NCBI GenBank assembly: GCA_003141415.1
Contig: PLLX01000059.1
Coordinates: 4,069-61,114, forward strand
Reading direction: 5' to 3'
From: Bacteroidales bacterium
Lineage (GTDB): Bacteria > Bacteroidota > Bacteroidia > Bacteroidales > VadinHA17
Length of the DNA stretch: 57,046 bases
Shown here: one piece after another, positions 1-10,471 of the stretch
Layout: every line of letters begins with the position of its first letter
Position numbering within the stretch: the stretch's first letter is position 1
The notes under the pieces: generated by a model
Seen by the model: only the letters and a program-made list of their open reading frames with translations
Told to the model about the DNA's origin: nothing
The model's database searches: none
Made by a program: the position numbers and the translations under genes

Positions 1-158
1 AAATCGAGTTCGATTGTAGCGGGGTTAGTGAGAGGATTGTAAGATCCTATCTTTTCAATATATCTGCCATCCCGTGGCGATCTGCTATCTGCAACCACAA
101 TGTGGTAGAAGGCCAGCTTCTTGCGGCCTTTCCTAGCTAATCTGATTTTAACTGCCAT
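1..158 (-). CDS. rpsP: 30S ribosomal protein S16, N-terminal part (runs off the window start)
   Basis: Reverse complement of 158..1 translates to [52 protein letters not shown], typical S16 N-terminus. Not in ORF track because it is truncated. Confidence 0.95.
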   Translation of the reverse strand, partial: MAVKIRLARKGRKKLAFYHIVVADSRSPRDGRYIEKIGSYNPLTNPATIELD

Positions 159-350
159 TAATTCTTACGCTTTTTTATTTAACCGTTTTAAAAATTGTGG
201 CTGCAAAGATATAATATTAATTAATACTTAAAGGAATCCTGCACCCTAATTTATTGATTTTCTTTTACGACAGGCGCACAGTTGATCCGATCTTAATTCT
301 ATTTTACGTATTTTTGTTATCTGAATTAATTCGTTATTTAAGCTCCATAT

Positions 351-3300
351 ATGTCAGGATTCGCACATTTACACGTTCATACTCAATACTCTATACTGGA
401 TGGAGCCTCCAATATCGGCTTGCTTGTCGACAAGGTTAAGACTCTTGGGATGGAAGCTATTGCCATAACCGATCATGGAAATATGTTCGGTGTTAAAGAG
501 TTTCACAACAGCGCCACAAAAAAAGGGATAAAACCCATAATCGGTTGTGAGATTTATGTTGCGAAAAGATCTATTGAAGACGTCAGTGGAAAAGAGGACC
601 GTTCGGGCGATCATCTTATTCTCCTTGCAAAAAACCTGACCGGATATAAAAATCTTATCAAGCTGGTTTCAATTGCCTGGATCAAAGGTTTTTACTATAA
701 ACCACGGATCGACAAAGAACTATTAATTAAGTATAAGGAGGGACTTATAGCTTCTTCTGCATGCCTGGCCGGAGAGATCCAGGATGAAATACTTAATGGC
801 ACAATGGCAGGCGCTGAAGCCTCGCTAAAGAGTTATCTCGACATTTTTGGTGATGATTTTTACCTGGAGATTCAACGTCATGAGACTTATGATCCCGATG
901 CAGACAGATCTGCTTTTCCCCTTCAACAAAAAGTTATAGAAGTATTTAAAAAGCTATCAGTTAAATATAATGTCCGTCTGATAGCAACAAATGATGTCCA
1001 TTTTATAAATGCTGAGGATGCTGAAGCCCACGACAGGCTGATATGTATTAATACTGCAAAAGATATTGACGATCCGAACAGGTTAAGATATTCAAAACAG
1101 GAATACCTTAAGACTGAAGAGGATATGCGAAACATCTTTAGCGATGTTCCTGAAGCCATAGATAATGTTGCCGGACTGGTTGCTAAAATTGAAAAGTATA
1201 AACTCGACCACGAACCTATAATGCCGGAATTTGACTTGCCGGAAGGTTATACTGATAAAGACGAGTATTTGAGATTCCTTACATACAAAGGGGCAGAAAA
1301 CAGATGGGGAACATTGACAAAGGAACAGACAGAACGGCTTGATTTTGAATTGGAAATGGTTGCAAAAATGGGATTCCCCGGATACTTTCTGATTGTCCAG
1401 GATTTTCTTCGTGCTGCCAGGGAAATGGGAGTTTCTGTTGGTCCGGGAAGAGGATCAGCTGCAGGATCTGCTGTTGCATATTGCCTGAGAATTACGGATA
1501 TAGATCCAATAAAGTATGGACTTCTATTTGAACGTTTTCTGAATCTCGATCGTATTTCCATGCCTGATATAGATATTGATTTCGATGAAGACGGAAGAGA
1601 GGCAGTACTGAAATATGTAGTTGAAAAATACGGGCACGATAAGGTTGCTCATATAATAACTTTCGGATCGATGGCAGCAAAAATGGCTATCCGTGATGTT
1701 GCACGGGTCCAAAAATTGCCACTGCAGGATGCGGACAGGCTTGCCAAGCTTATTCCCGAAAGACCCGGAATCACACTTAAAGCAGCATATGCGGAAGTTC
1801 CAGAACTGGCCCGTGAGAGAGAATCTTCCAACAAACTGATAGCGCAGACCCTGAAATATGCTGAGGTCCTTGAAGGTTCGGTAAGGCAAACAGGGGTACA
1901 TGCCTGCGGTATAATAATCGGGAAAGATTCTCTAGATAATTATATCCCGCTCTGCACTGCAAAAGATACCGATCTCTATGCAACCCAGTATGATGGAAGC
2001 CATGTCGAGTCGGTTGGCCTCCTGAAAATGGATTTTCTTGGTTTAAAAACACTCTCAATTATTAAAGATGCAATAGACAATATAAAAAATTCAAAAGGGA
2101 TAGATATAGACGTTGATACAATGCCTCTTGATGACAAAAAAACATTCGAACTCTTCAGCAACGGTGAGACTACCGGAATATTCCAGTTTGAATCAACCGG
2201 TATGAAAAGATACCTGAGAGATCTGGGTCCCAACCGACTTGAGGATTTAATAGCCATGAATGCTCTATACCGTCCAGGACCAATGGAATATATTCCAAAA
2301 TTTATCCGACGGAAACATGGTACGGAGAACATCGACTACCCTATTCCTGTAATGGAAAAATATCTCGAAGATACTTATGGAATTACCGTTTACCAGGAAC
2401 AGGTGATGTTACTTTCACAGGAACTGGCAGGTTTTACCAAAGGGGAAGCCGATTCCCTTAGAAAAGCCATGGGGAAAAAGAAACGTTCCATTATGGATGA
2501 AATGAAGCTGAAGTTTCAGGAGGGATGTTCAAAGAAGGGTTATGATCTGGAAATTGTAAATAAGATATGGTCCGACTGGGAAGCCTTTGCCCAATATGCT
2601 TTTAATAAATCTCACTCAACCTGTTATGCCCTTGTTGCTTTCCAGACAGGTTATCTGAAAGCCAATTATCCGGCAGAATATATGGCTGCTGTACTAAGCC
2701 GTAACATTAGTGATATCAAAAAGATCACAACTTTCATGGATGAAACCAGGAGGATGGGGATGGAGGTACTAGGGCCGGATGTAAATGAGAGTAATGTGAA
2801 ATTCACTGTGAATAAGGATGGAAATATAAGATTTGGACTGGGGGCAATAAAAGGAGTCGGGGAAAGTGCGGTATTGCAGCTAATTGAGGAGAGGGAGAAG
2901 AATGGCCTTTATAAGGATATTTATGATCTGGTTGAAAGAGTAAACCTTAATTCACTTAACAAGAAAAACCTTGAAGCTATGGCAGTTGCAGGTGCTCTCG
3001 ATTGTTTTGCGAAAATAACCAGAGCACAGTATTTTTCTCTCGATACAAAAGGATCAAGTTTCATAGAAAGTCTTATAAGATACGGGAACAATTCAAAGAC
3101 AGTAAAGACTTCAAATCAGCAGTCACTTTTCGGAGAAACCGGAGGGTTTGATATGATAAAACCAGAACCTGCCTTTTGCCCCGACTGGCCTAAGCTGGAA
3201 AAACTTAACAGGGAAAAAGAGGTAATCGGAATCTATCTCTCCTCCCATCCTCTCGATGATTTCAAACTGGAAATTAATACTTTTACTACCGCAACACTTG

Positions 3301-3836
3301 CTGATCTGCAGAACCTTCGCGAATATCTCGACCGTGATGTGATTGTAGCAGGAATGGTAACGGACATAAAAACAGGTATCGGAAAAAATGGCAAACCTTA
3401 TGGTTCCTTTACATTGCAGGATTATTCTGATTCCTTCCGGTTCATGCTATTTGACAAAGACTATATTGAAAACAGTAAGTTTTTTATTGTTGGCTACTAT
3501 CTTCTGGTAAAAGGAAGAGTACAGAAAAGGAAATATAAAGAAGATGAAATTGAATTCAGGATTAAGACAATTAATCTGTTATCAAGTGTCAAGGATGAAC
3601 TTATCAAATCAGTTACTTTGAAAATCGACCCTGAGAATATCGATAATGAAATGATTAAGGATCTGAAAAACCTGATAATTGAACATAAAGGCGAAACCGA
3701 GCTTAAATTTCTTTTCCTAGATCCTGATGACAAAATATCGCTGCCTATGTTTTCAAGAACTTTCCGGATCAGGCTGAATAACGAGCTACTCACTTATCTT
3801 GAAGACCATCCTGGAATAGATTTCAAAGTTAATTAG
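351..3836 (+). CDS. dnaE: DNA polymerase III subunit alpha
   Basis: PHP N-terminus (FAHLHVHTQYSILDGA), polymerase motifs (GPGRGSAAGS, PDIDIDFDEDGR), OB-fold near the C-terminus. Confidence 0.97.
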   Translation: MSGFAHLHVHTQYSILDGASNIGLLVDKVKTLGMEAIAITDHGNMFGVKEFHNSATKKGIKPIIGCEIYVAKRSIEDVSGKEDRSGDHLILLAKNLTGYKNLIKLVSIAWIKGFYYKPRIDKELLIKYKEGLIASSACLAGEIQDEILNGTMAGAEASLKSYLDIFGDDFYLEIQRHETYDPDADRSAFPLQQKVIEVFKKLSVKYNVRLIATNDVHFINAEDAEAHDRLICINTAKDIDDPNRLRYSKQEYLKTEEDMRNIFSDVPEAIDNVAGLVAKIEKYKLDHEPIMPEFDLPEGYTDKDEYLRFLTYKGAENRWGTLTKEQTERLDFELEMVAKMGFPGYFLIVQDFLRAAREMGVSVGPGRGSAAGSAVAYCLRITDIDPIKYGLLFERFLNLDRISMPDIDIDFDEDGREAVLKYVVEKYGHDKVAHIITFGSMAAKMAIRDVARVQKLPLQDADRLAKLIPERPGITLKAAYAEVPELARERESSNKLIAQTLKYAEVLEGSVRQTGVHACGIIIGKDSLDNYIPLCTAKDTDLYATQYDGSHVESVGLLKMDFLGLKTLSIIKDAIDNIKNSKGIDIDVDTMPLDDKKTFELFSNGETTGIFQFESTGMKRYLRDLGPNRLEDLIAMNALYRPGPMEYIPKFIRRKHGTENIDYPIPVMEKYLEDTYGITVYQEQVMLLSQELAGFTKGEADSLRKAMGKKKRSIMDEMKLKFQEGCSKKGYDLEIVNKIWSDWEAFAQYAFNKSHSTCYALVAFQTGYLKANYPAEYMAAVLSRNISDIKKITTFMDETRRMGMEVLGPDVNESNVKFTVNKDGNIRFGLGAIKGVGESAVLQLIEEREKNGLYKDIYDLVERVNLNSLNKKNLEAMAVAGALDCFAKITRAQYFSLDTKGSSFIESLIRYGNNSKTVKTSNQQSLFGETGGFDMIKPEPAFCPDWPKLEKLNREKEVIGIYLSSHPLDDFKLEINTFTTATLADLQNLREYLDRDVIVAGMVTDIKTGIGKNGKPYGSFTLQDYSDSFRFMLFDKDYIENSKFFIVGYYLLVKGRVQKRKYKEDEIEFRIKTINLLSSVKDELIKSVTLKIDPENIDNEMIKDLKNLIIEHKGETELKFLFLDPDDKISLPMFSRTFRIRLNNELLTYLEDHPGIDFKVN

Positions 3837-3884
3837 CTATCTTTGCAACGGGAATTTATTATTATTTTTAAATTATAAACTATT

Positions 3885-4202
3885 ATGGCAATAGAGGTAA
3901 ATGATATGAACTTCGATGATCTGGTTATTAAATCTGATAAGCCTGTAGTGGTAGATTTTTGGGCTGAATGGTGCGGACCTTGCAGGATGGTTGCTCCGAT
4001 CATGGAAGAGATTTCACATGAATATGAAGGGAAAGTCCTTGTAGTAAAATGCGATGTAGACAGCAGCCCTGCCGTTTCTGCAAAGTATAGTATCAGAAAT
4101 ATTCCTACAATACTTTTCTTCAAGGATGGAAAAATAGCTGACAAACAGGTAGGGGCGGTTCCAAAGAATAACTTTGTTGTAAAACTTAACGCTCTGATTT
4201 AG
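3885..4202 (+). CDS. trxA: Thioredoxin
   Basis: [10 protein letters not shown] active site, 105 aa. Confidence 0.95.
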   Translation: MAIEVNDMNFDDLVIKSDKPVVVDFWAEWCGPCRMVAPIMEEISHEYEGKVLVVKCDVDSSPAVSAKYSIRNIPTILFFKDGKIADKQVGAVPKNNFVVKLNALI

Positions 4203-4264
4203 AAAGTAATGTTACTCTATCTGGCCGTTCGGTCAATCTATAGTGGCCTTCTTAATAATCTTCT

Positions 4265-4840
4265 ATGAAAGTTTGTGTATTTGCATCATCGAGTGGTCGC
4301 ATTGACAAAGAATATGGAGCAGCTGCTACAAGCCTTGGAACACACCTTGCAAGAGCTAATATGGATGTTGTTTATGGAGGCGGTGGCATAGGACTTATGG
4401 GCAAACTTGCTGATGCAGTTATTGAAAACGGAGGCACGATAACCGGAGTAATTCCATCATTCATGAAAGATGAAGGATGGAATCATTCTTCAGTAAATGA
4501 AATGATTATCACCTTGGATATGGGAGAAAGAAAAAAGCGAATGTTTGAAATGGCCAATGCTGTAGTCGCATTACCGGGAGGAATTGGCACACTTGAAGAA
4601 TTGACTGAAGCGATGACATTAAAGCAGCTTGGATTATATAGAGGGCCGATCATAATACTGAATACACTGAACTTTTATAAATCCTTTATTGATTTTCTCG
4701 AACATATGGTTTCGGGTCATTTTCTCAGATCTGAACATAAAGGGATGTGGGAAATTGCCGGCACAGTTGAGGAAGTCATGCAACTTCTGAGGGAACAAGA
4801 GGTCTGGCACCGCGATCCGCGTAGTATAGCAAGAATCTAA
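4265..4840 (+). CDS. LOG family protein (TIGR00730-type nucleotide phosphoribohydrolase)
   Basis: VYGGGGIGLMG and ALPGGIGTLEELTEA motifs. Confidence 0.92.
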   Translation: MKVCVFASSSGRIDKEYGAAATSLGTHLARANMDVVYGGGGIGLMGKLADAVIENGGTITGVIPSFMKDEGWNHSSVNEMIITLDMGERKKRMFEMANAVVALPGGIGTLEELTEAMTLKQLGLYRGPIIILNTLNFYKSFIDFLEHMVSGHFLRSEHKGMWEIAGTVEEVMQLLREQEVWHRDPRSIARI

Positions 4841-7800
4841 TTCTCAGGGATTTTTGTTCCAATAAACAGTATATCATCTACCTGGCCAAGGTCACCTTTC
4901 CACGCCAATATCTCTTTTTCCAGTCTGTCTTTCTGCTCATTCACAGGAAGATTATATATTCCGGAAAGCAGTTTTTTAACATTCCCCGATTTATATTTCT
5001 TAACATCAGGTGATCCAAACTGATCAGCATAACCGTCGGAACACATATATATCATATCACCCGGCCGAATATCGACAGGTTGATTGGTAAAATTTTTCTT
5101 CTCGTCCATAGTTGTCATTCCTATAGGGAACCTGTCGCCCTTGTAAACAAATACTTCTCCTTTTCTTACAACATATAGAGGATTATAAGCTCCTGCGAAT
5201 TCAAGTGTAAAGTTCTTCTTATTAAAGGCTATCAGGGCAAGATCCATTCCGTCATTTATGGCTTTTTCGTGCCGTTGCATAAGAGCCTTCATTACCTCAT
5301 TATTGAGCTGATCAACAATAGCAGAAGGACGTGTATAGCCATACTCCCTTACAACTTTATTCAGAGAGTTATGACCAATAATAGACATAAAAGCTCCCGG
5401 AACACCATGACCGGTACAGTCAACTACGGCTATAAACTGCCAGTCGCCATTGTCATACATCCAGTAAAAGTCACCGCTCACAATGTCTTTAGGCATAAAC
5501 AGAACAAAAGTTTCCTTGAATGTATCTTCCTTTGGAAGCATTGCCCGCTGTATACGCTCAGCATATCTAATACTTGCAGTAATATCTTTGTTTTTCTCTT
5601 CGATTTCCATGCTTTTCTGAACTACCTCTGCTGTTCTCTCTTCAACCTTTTCCTCGAGAATTACCTTCTCTTTTATCAGGTTTTGTTCCCTGATTTTAAT
5701 ATAGATTACAACGATAACAACAATTAATACAAATGATGTAAGGATAAACCACCAGGTAAGATAAAAGGGTGGTTTTATTAGAAAATGAAAAGAAACAGGC
5801 TTACTGTTCCAGATTCCCTGACTATTGCTGGCTATCACATTGAATGTATATTTTCCCGGAGGCAAAGCTGAATAAATTGCCCTGGTCTGGTCAGTGACGG
5901 GCCGCCATCCTTCCTCTGCTCCTTCAAGCTTCACCTTATATCTTACAACATCAGGATTTGTGAGGCAAATGCTGTAATAGTCGAACAAAACAGATCTCTC
6001 AGTATAATATAAATTCATGCCAGGGGTCATTTCACGGGGTTCATAATTTACCCGCATGTTCATAATATGTGTGAGAGGTTCAAGACTGCGGGTCGGTATT
6101 TCAGAAGGATTTAAATGTGTGGCGCCATTGGCGGTACCAAACCATAAATCACCATAAGGGCTTTTAAACACTGCATTAGGTTTAGCCTCAATTCCTGTAA
6201 ATCCGTTTCTTTCAGTATAAGAGAATATCCTTTTACTTTCAGGAAAATACCTGTTTAATCCGACATTAGTACCTATATAAATACTACCATCATCCCCCGT
6301 CGCCAGAAGATTAATATTGTTTGAGAGAAGCCCGTCATCCTGAGTCAGGGTGGATATTATTGAATCATTTTTAAACGCCAGTAAACCCTGGCCCGTGCCA
6401 ATCCATAAAACGCCTTTTCTGTCCATAACCATTGTCTTTGGGATTATCCCCGGAAGAACAGAAACTGGTTTAAAATCTTTTTTAGCTGAATTATATCTGA
6501 TCAGACCCGGTTTTTTGCCCCGGGGTTCGGTACCAATCCACATATCGCCGTTTGGATCGCAATAAAGGGCTGTAATTCCGAATATTGTTAAACTATCCAT
6601 GAGTGTGTACCTCTGGAAATTTTGCTGATTAATAGTGCCTACAGCAACTCCCTCATTAGTACCTATCCAGAGATTATTCTGGCTGTCAATCTCCAGTGCC
6701 TTTACCTGTCCATCGCTATGTAGAATTGAGTTGATATATGGCTGAGCTTCAAATTTAGAAGTCTTCATGTTGTAAAGCATCACTCCGCCGTCGTTTGTTC
6801 CGATCCATAAATTTCCATCCCTGTCCTGCCTGAAAAACCTTATATCTTCTGAAAGGAAGTTATTCTTCTTATTATAAAATACAGTTTTTTTTTGCGAACC
6901 CGGATAATAACGGGAAATACCAGCATTTGTCCCGAACCATATTGCTCCGGTTAAATCCTTATATATTGCATTGACGTTTGGATCGGGAAGAATATCTTTT
7001 TCGTTGATTGTTTCAAAAGCATCACCTTTGAATATAGTTAGTCCGTTGTCCTGATCAGCAATAAGAATATTACCTTCAACATCTTCAATGATATCGTATA
7101 TTTTTGAAGCTTTCAGACCATTCTCGGTGTTAAACTTCCTTATATTGCCCGCTTCAAAAACAACAACCCCGCCCCCGAAGGTTCCAACCCAAACACGGCC
7201 TTTCCTGTCCTCGGTTAAGCAGGACACCCAGTTACTTGAGATGCCAGCTTTTGGCAGATCAATTACTTCCATCCTGCTCTCTGACATTACGTATTTATAT
7301 ATACCGCCATTGTAGGTTCCGAACCATATATTACCTTTTCTGTCCTCAAGCAGACAAGTGGTATTAAAATAGGTCGTCATATGAGGCATCCGGTAATTTT
7401 CAAATTTTTTCTCACCGGCATTATACTTTCTTAACCCCACATCAGTTATACATATAAATGACCCATCCCTGTTTAAATTCGACCCGTAAACCTGGTCACT
7501 AAGGCCTTCCTTACCCCTGAACTGCTTAGCTTTAATATGTTTAATATCGCTTAAGGGATAATCAGTCTGAATTGCCCCATCGGTATTTGAAGTAAACCAG
7601 ATTTTATTTTTGACCTGAACAATGCTGGTTATGTCGCCCGTGATCTTTAATGAGTCAAAAGCTACCTGTTCAAATATCTGACCGTTGTAACGGGATATTC
7701 CGCCTCCATTCATATGACCAAACCAGATATATCCCAATGAATCCTTAAACATAGATTTTACGCCGCCCGAGGCAAGATTGTCGCGTGATGTAAAATTTTC

Positions 7801-8028
7801 AAACTTCTTCCCGTCAAAACGTGAAAGCCCATTAGCTGTTCCAAGCCAGATAAAGTCCTTAGAATCTTGTAGAAGCTTATAAACTTTCTGCTCACGGAGC
7901 CCCTGTTTAATGCTATAGTTATCAAAAAAATAGTTCTGGGCTGATACATTATAAACTGTGACAGGCAAAAGAACCATAAGCCAGACAAAAAATTTCGCCT
8001 GGCGATTAATAATGTTTATGGTTGACAT
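4837..8028 (-). CDS. Two-component-regulator beta-propeller sensor with TM segment and C-terminal SpoIIE/PP2C phosphatase domain
   Basis: Repeated WFGTxxGxxRY/IWIGTxxG propeller repeats, Y_Y_Y-like domain, TM helix, PP2C/SpoIIE domain (SGDFYWMYDNGDWQFIAVVDCTGHGVPGAFMS). Confidence 0.92.
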   Translation of the reverse strand: MSTINIINRQAKFFVWLMVLLPVTVYNVSAQNYFFDNYSIKQGLREQKVYKLLQDSKDFIWLGTANGLSRFDGKKFENFTSRDNLASGGVKSMFKDSLGYIWFGHMNGGGISRYNGQIFEQVAFDSLKITGDITSIVQVKNKIWFTSNTDGAIQTDYPLSDIKHIKAKQFRGKEGLSDQVYGSNLNRDGSFICITDVGLRKYNAGEKKFENYRMPHMTTYFNTTCLLEDRKGNIWFGTYNGGIYKYVMSESRMEVIDLPKAGISSNWVSCLTEDRKGRVWVGTFGGGVVVFEAGNIRKFNTENGLKASKIYDIIEDVEGNILIADQDNGLTIFKGDAFETINEKDILPDPNVNAIYKDLTGAIWFGTNAGISRYYPGSQKKTVFYNKKNNFLSEDIRFFRQDRDGNLWIGTNDGGVMLYNMKTSKFEAQPYINSILHSDGQVKALEIDSQNNLWIGTNEGVAVGTINQQNFQRYTLMDSLTIFGITALYCDPNGDMWIGTEPRGKKPGLIRYNSAKKDFKPVSVLPGIIPKTMVMDRKGVLWIGTGQGLLAFKNDSIISTLTQDDGLLSNNINLLATGDDGSIYIGTNVGLNRYFPESKRIFSYTERNGFTGIEAKPNAVFKSPYGDLWFGTANGATHLNPSEIPTRSLEPLTHIMNMRVNYEPREMTPGMNLYYTERSVLFDYYSICLTNPDVVRYKVKLEGAEEGWRPVTDQTRAIYSALPPGKYTFNVIASNSQGIWNSKPVSFHFLIKPPFYLTWWFILTSFVLIVVIVVIYIKIREQNLIKEKVILEEKVEERTAEVVQKSMEIEEKNKDITASIRYAERIQRAMLPKEDTFKETFVLFMPKDIVSGDFYWMYDNGDWQFIAVVDCTGHGVPGAFMSIIGHNSLNKVVREYGYTRPSAIVDQLNNEVMKALMQRHEKAINDGMDLALIAFNKKNFTLEFAGAYNPLYVVRKGEVFVYKGDRFPIGMTTMDEKKNFTNQPVDIRPGDMIYMCSDGYADQFGSPDVKKYKSGNVKKLLSGIYNLPVNEQKDRLEKEILAWKGDLGQVDDILFIGTKIPEN

Positions 8029-8036
8029 ATGGGACC

Positions 8037-10391
8037 TTATTTTGTAATAAAGAAGAATGTCCCGAGCATATCCATTTGCTCCAGTCCCTGTATCCTTCCA
8101 AACTTAGGTTTCTGCCCGTTACCGGTTGTCACAGCAGCTGTGACCGATTTAACAATAGTCTCAATAGGAATACATGCATTCTTATTATTTATCAGGGTAT
8201 TAGCGAATGTTGCCGTGAATTTAGAATTATCAACCGCCAGTTCATACCCTGCAGAAGTGAATACCTGTGCTGATTTGGCGCCGGCGATCCTGGCATTATC
8301 ACATGTAGGAGCATCGTTTGCAGAACGTGAGGCAGAATAAAATCCGGGTCCTGATTCGCATGCATCTGAAACAACAAGAGTATGAACGACAACATCACTA
8401 TATCCCTGCAATCCGGCTTTTAATGAGTTGATATTAAAATAGGTAAACTCATCATCACGTTTAGCATCAACAGGGATCCAGTAACCAACATCGTTAATGA
8501 ATTTGCCATGACCTGCATACCATACCAATAATGACTTGACCTGATTTTTCTTTATCTGGTCGCGAAGCTCGATGTTAAAAAACCTCTCCATCTCAGCCTT
8601 GGTCATATCTTTTTTATAAATGAAATTATGTATCTGATAATTAGCCAGAGCTCTCCGCATGGTGCTGAGGTCTTTTATAGGTCCATCAAGACTTGCAAAA
8701 GTTTCATAACTTGAATTTTCAATAAATACTACCCAGGTCCTTCCCATCGGATTGGTCGAAGCAATTCCTGCACCTTCCCTGTTAAGTGTAAATTCTGTTT
8801 CCTGTCTGTTCCCATAAATATCTTCAGCAACTACAGTAAACTTATTTAAATTTGAAATATCTAACGTAGCAGTAAATGCTGGATTTAATTCATTGGGATT
8901 ATAACTTGCAGTAAAATTGCCTACTGTGATTGATTTAATCCTACTTTCATCCGATATTTTACCCTGGATTGCGATATTAGGTGTAGTGGTATCAAGAAAA
9001 ACCTGTCCTTCCTCAGAGGTATAAGGTGCAATAATCATTATTTTAGGAGGGTTAATTTCAGTGCGTTTAAGAGCATACTTCAGGGCCCTTTCATTATTAT
9101 AATCGTCAATTGCAGAAACGGTAATCTTATCAATGCTATTTACATTGATATTTGCAAGAAAATCATATTCCCCATTTTTTTCTACCAAGATAACACTCTC
9201 ATTATTAATCATAAATGATTTAATCTTACTCTTATCTTTAATGGTACCAGATATAAGAAGAGTAGTTTTGTCTCCTTTGATTTCCATTGTATCTTTTGCC
9301 GGGACAGGGCTGATAAATGTTATTTCGGGAGGGTCTGTCTCTCTGTTTAGATCATAAAGTCTTTTCTGAGAAACTTCCAGCATTTCACGTGCCTTTTGAT
9401 CATATTTGGAGAGAACTGTAATTTTATTATAATCGGCCTTTGCTTTATCCCAATCGCTAATTTCCTCATATGATTTGGCCCGTGCATAATATACCGAAGG
9501 ATCTTCAGTTTTAATCGCAGCTTGAAGCGAAATGCATTTTGAAAAATCATTTATTGCGTTTATATGCTGATTGAATTCCTGGTAGTATTTGCCCCTTTCA
9601 AAATAAAACATCGGGTTGGCCGGATCGATCAGTATTGTTTTTGAAATATCATTTATGGCGTTCGGATAATCAAGGTTTTTCTTATATACCTTACTTCTCT
9701 GGAGATAAGCTGCTGTATTACGATCGTTATTTTTAATAACTTCATTGCACTGGTCCATTGCTTCCTTAGGATTAATGGAAATAAGGAGGTCAGCAAGTTC
9801 AATTCTTGGTTCAGCAAGTTTTTTGTCTTTGGAAATTGATTTCTCCAACTCTTTTTTCCCAAGGATATCATTATTGAGCTTTCTGTAAATGATGCCACGC
9901 CAATAATAATCCATTGGAGTATCTTTAATAATAATTGCCGTATCTGATACCTGAAGTGCCTGATCATACCTCTTTAAGTTTGTGAGAGTAATAACCTTTT
10001 CAGGATATACCCTGACGTTTCGTTTATCAAGGGATGAAGCATGGTTAAGAAGTTTCAGAGACTCTTCATAGTCGCCCATCTTATTACAGACTGCTCCAAG
10101 ACTGATCATTGATTCAACGTCTTTCGGTGAAAAAACCAGTGATTTTTCAAAATCGGCCTTAGCCTCAGTATATTTTGACAGCTTTTCATAAGCTTGCCCT
10201 CTGGCAAAATAGTAATCAGGATTTGAAGGTTCGAGGCCAATGGCGCTGGTAAACTGAACAATAGCGTCATCATATTTAAGATTTTCAACAAACTCAAGCC
10301 CAGCTTTGTAAGACTTCCTGGCACTTTGCCCAAAAGCACATACTGACACCAGGGTCATTATGGTTGCCATTAATAATACTCGCTTCTTCAT
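8037..10391 (-). CDS. TPR-repeat protein with Ig-like region and C-terminal caspase (C14) domain
   Basis: Many TPR units, then VWYAGHGKF (catalytic His) and VVSDACESG (catalytic Cys) motifs; N-terminal signal peptide. Confidence 0.9.
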   Translation of the reverse strand: MKKRVLLMATIMTLVSVCAFGQSARKSYKAGLEFVENLKYDDAIVQFTSAIGLEPSNPDYYFARGQAYEKLSKYTEAKADFEKSLVFSPKDVESMISLGAVCNKMGDYEESLKLLNHASSLDKRNVRVYPEKVITLTNLKRYDQALQVSDTAIIIKDTPMDYYWRGIIYRKLNNDILGKKELEKSISKDKKLAEPRIELADLLISINPKEAMDQCNEVIKNNDRNTAAYLQRSKVYKKNLDYPNAINDISKTILIDPANPMFYFERGKYYQEFNQHINAINDFSKCISLQAAIKTEDPSVYYARAKSYEEISDWDKAKADYNKITVLSKYDQKAREMLEVSQKRLYDLNRETDPPEITFISPVPAKDTMEIKGDKTTLLISGTIKDKSKIKSFMINNESVILVEKNGEYDFLANINVNSIDKITVSAIDDYNNERALKYALKRTEINPPKIMIIAPYTSEEGQVFLDTTTPNIAIQGKISDESRIKSITVGNFTASYNPNELNPAFTATLDISNLNKFTVVAEDIYGNRQETEFTLNREGAGIASTNPMGRTWVVFIENSSYETFASLDGPIKDLSTMRRALANYQIHNFIYKKDMTKAEMERFFNIELRDQIKKNQVKSLLVWYAGHGKFINDVGYWIPVDAKRDDEFTYFNINSLKAGLQGYSDVVVHTLVVSDACESGPGFYSASRSANDAPTCDNARIAGAKSAQVFTSAGYELAVDNSKFTATFANTLINNKNACIPIETIVKSVTAAVTTGNGQKPKFGRIQGLEQMDMLGTFFFITK

Positions 10392-10471
10392 ATTGTTTAG
10401 ACTAAGGTTACTTTCTCCAACGATATATCAAAAATATGAATATTTCTTCGAATTATCAATCTTCGGGTGTC

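Noticed and set aside
1247-2332. Several 60-125 aa minus-strand ORFs inside dnaE
   Set aside because: Antisense to a well-supported essential gene; shadow ORFs.
9653-10339. Minus-strand alternative-frame ORFs in the TPR-caspase gene
   Set aside because: Same-strand out-of-frame shadows of a well-supported CDS.
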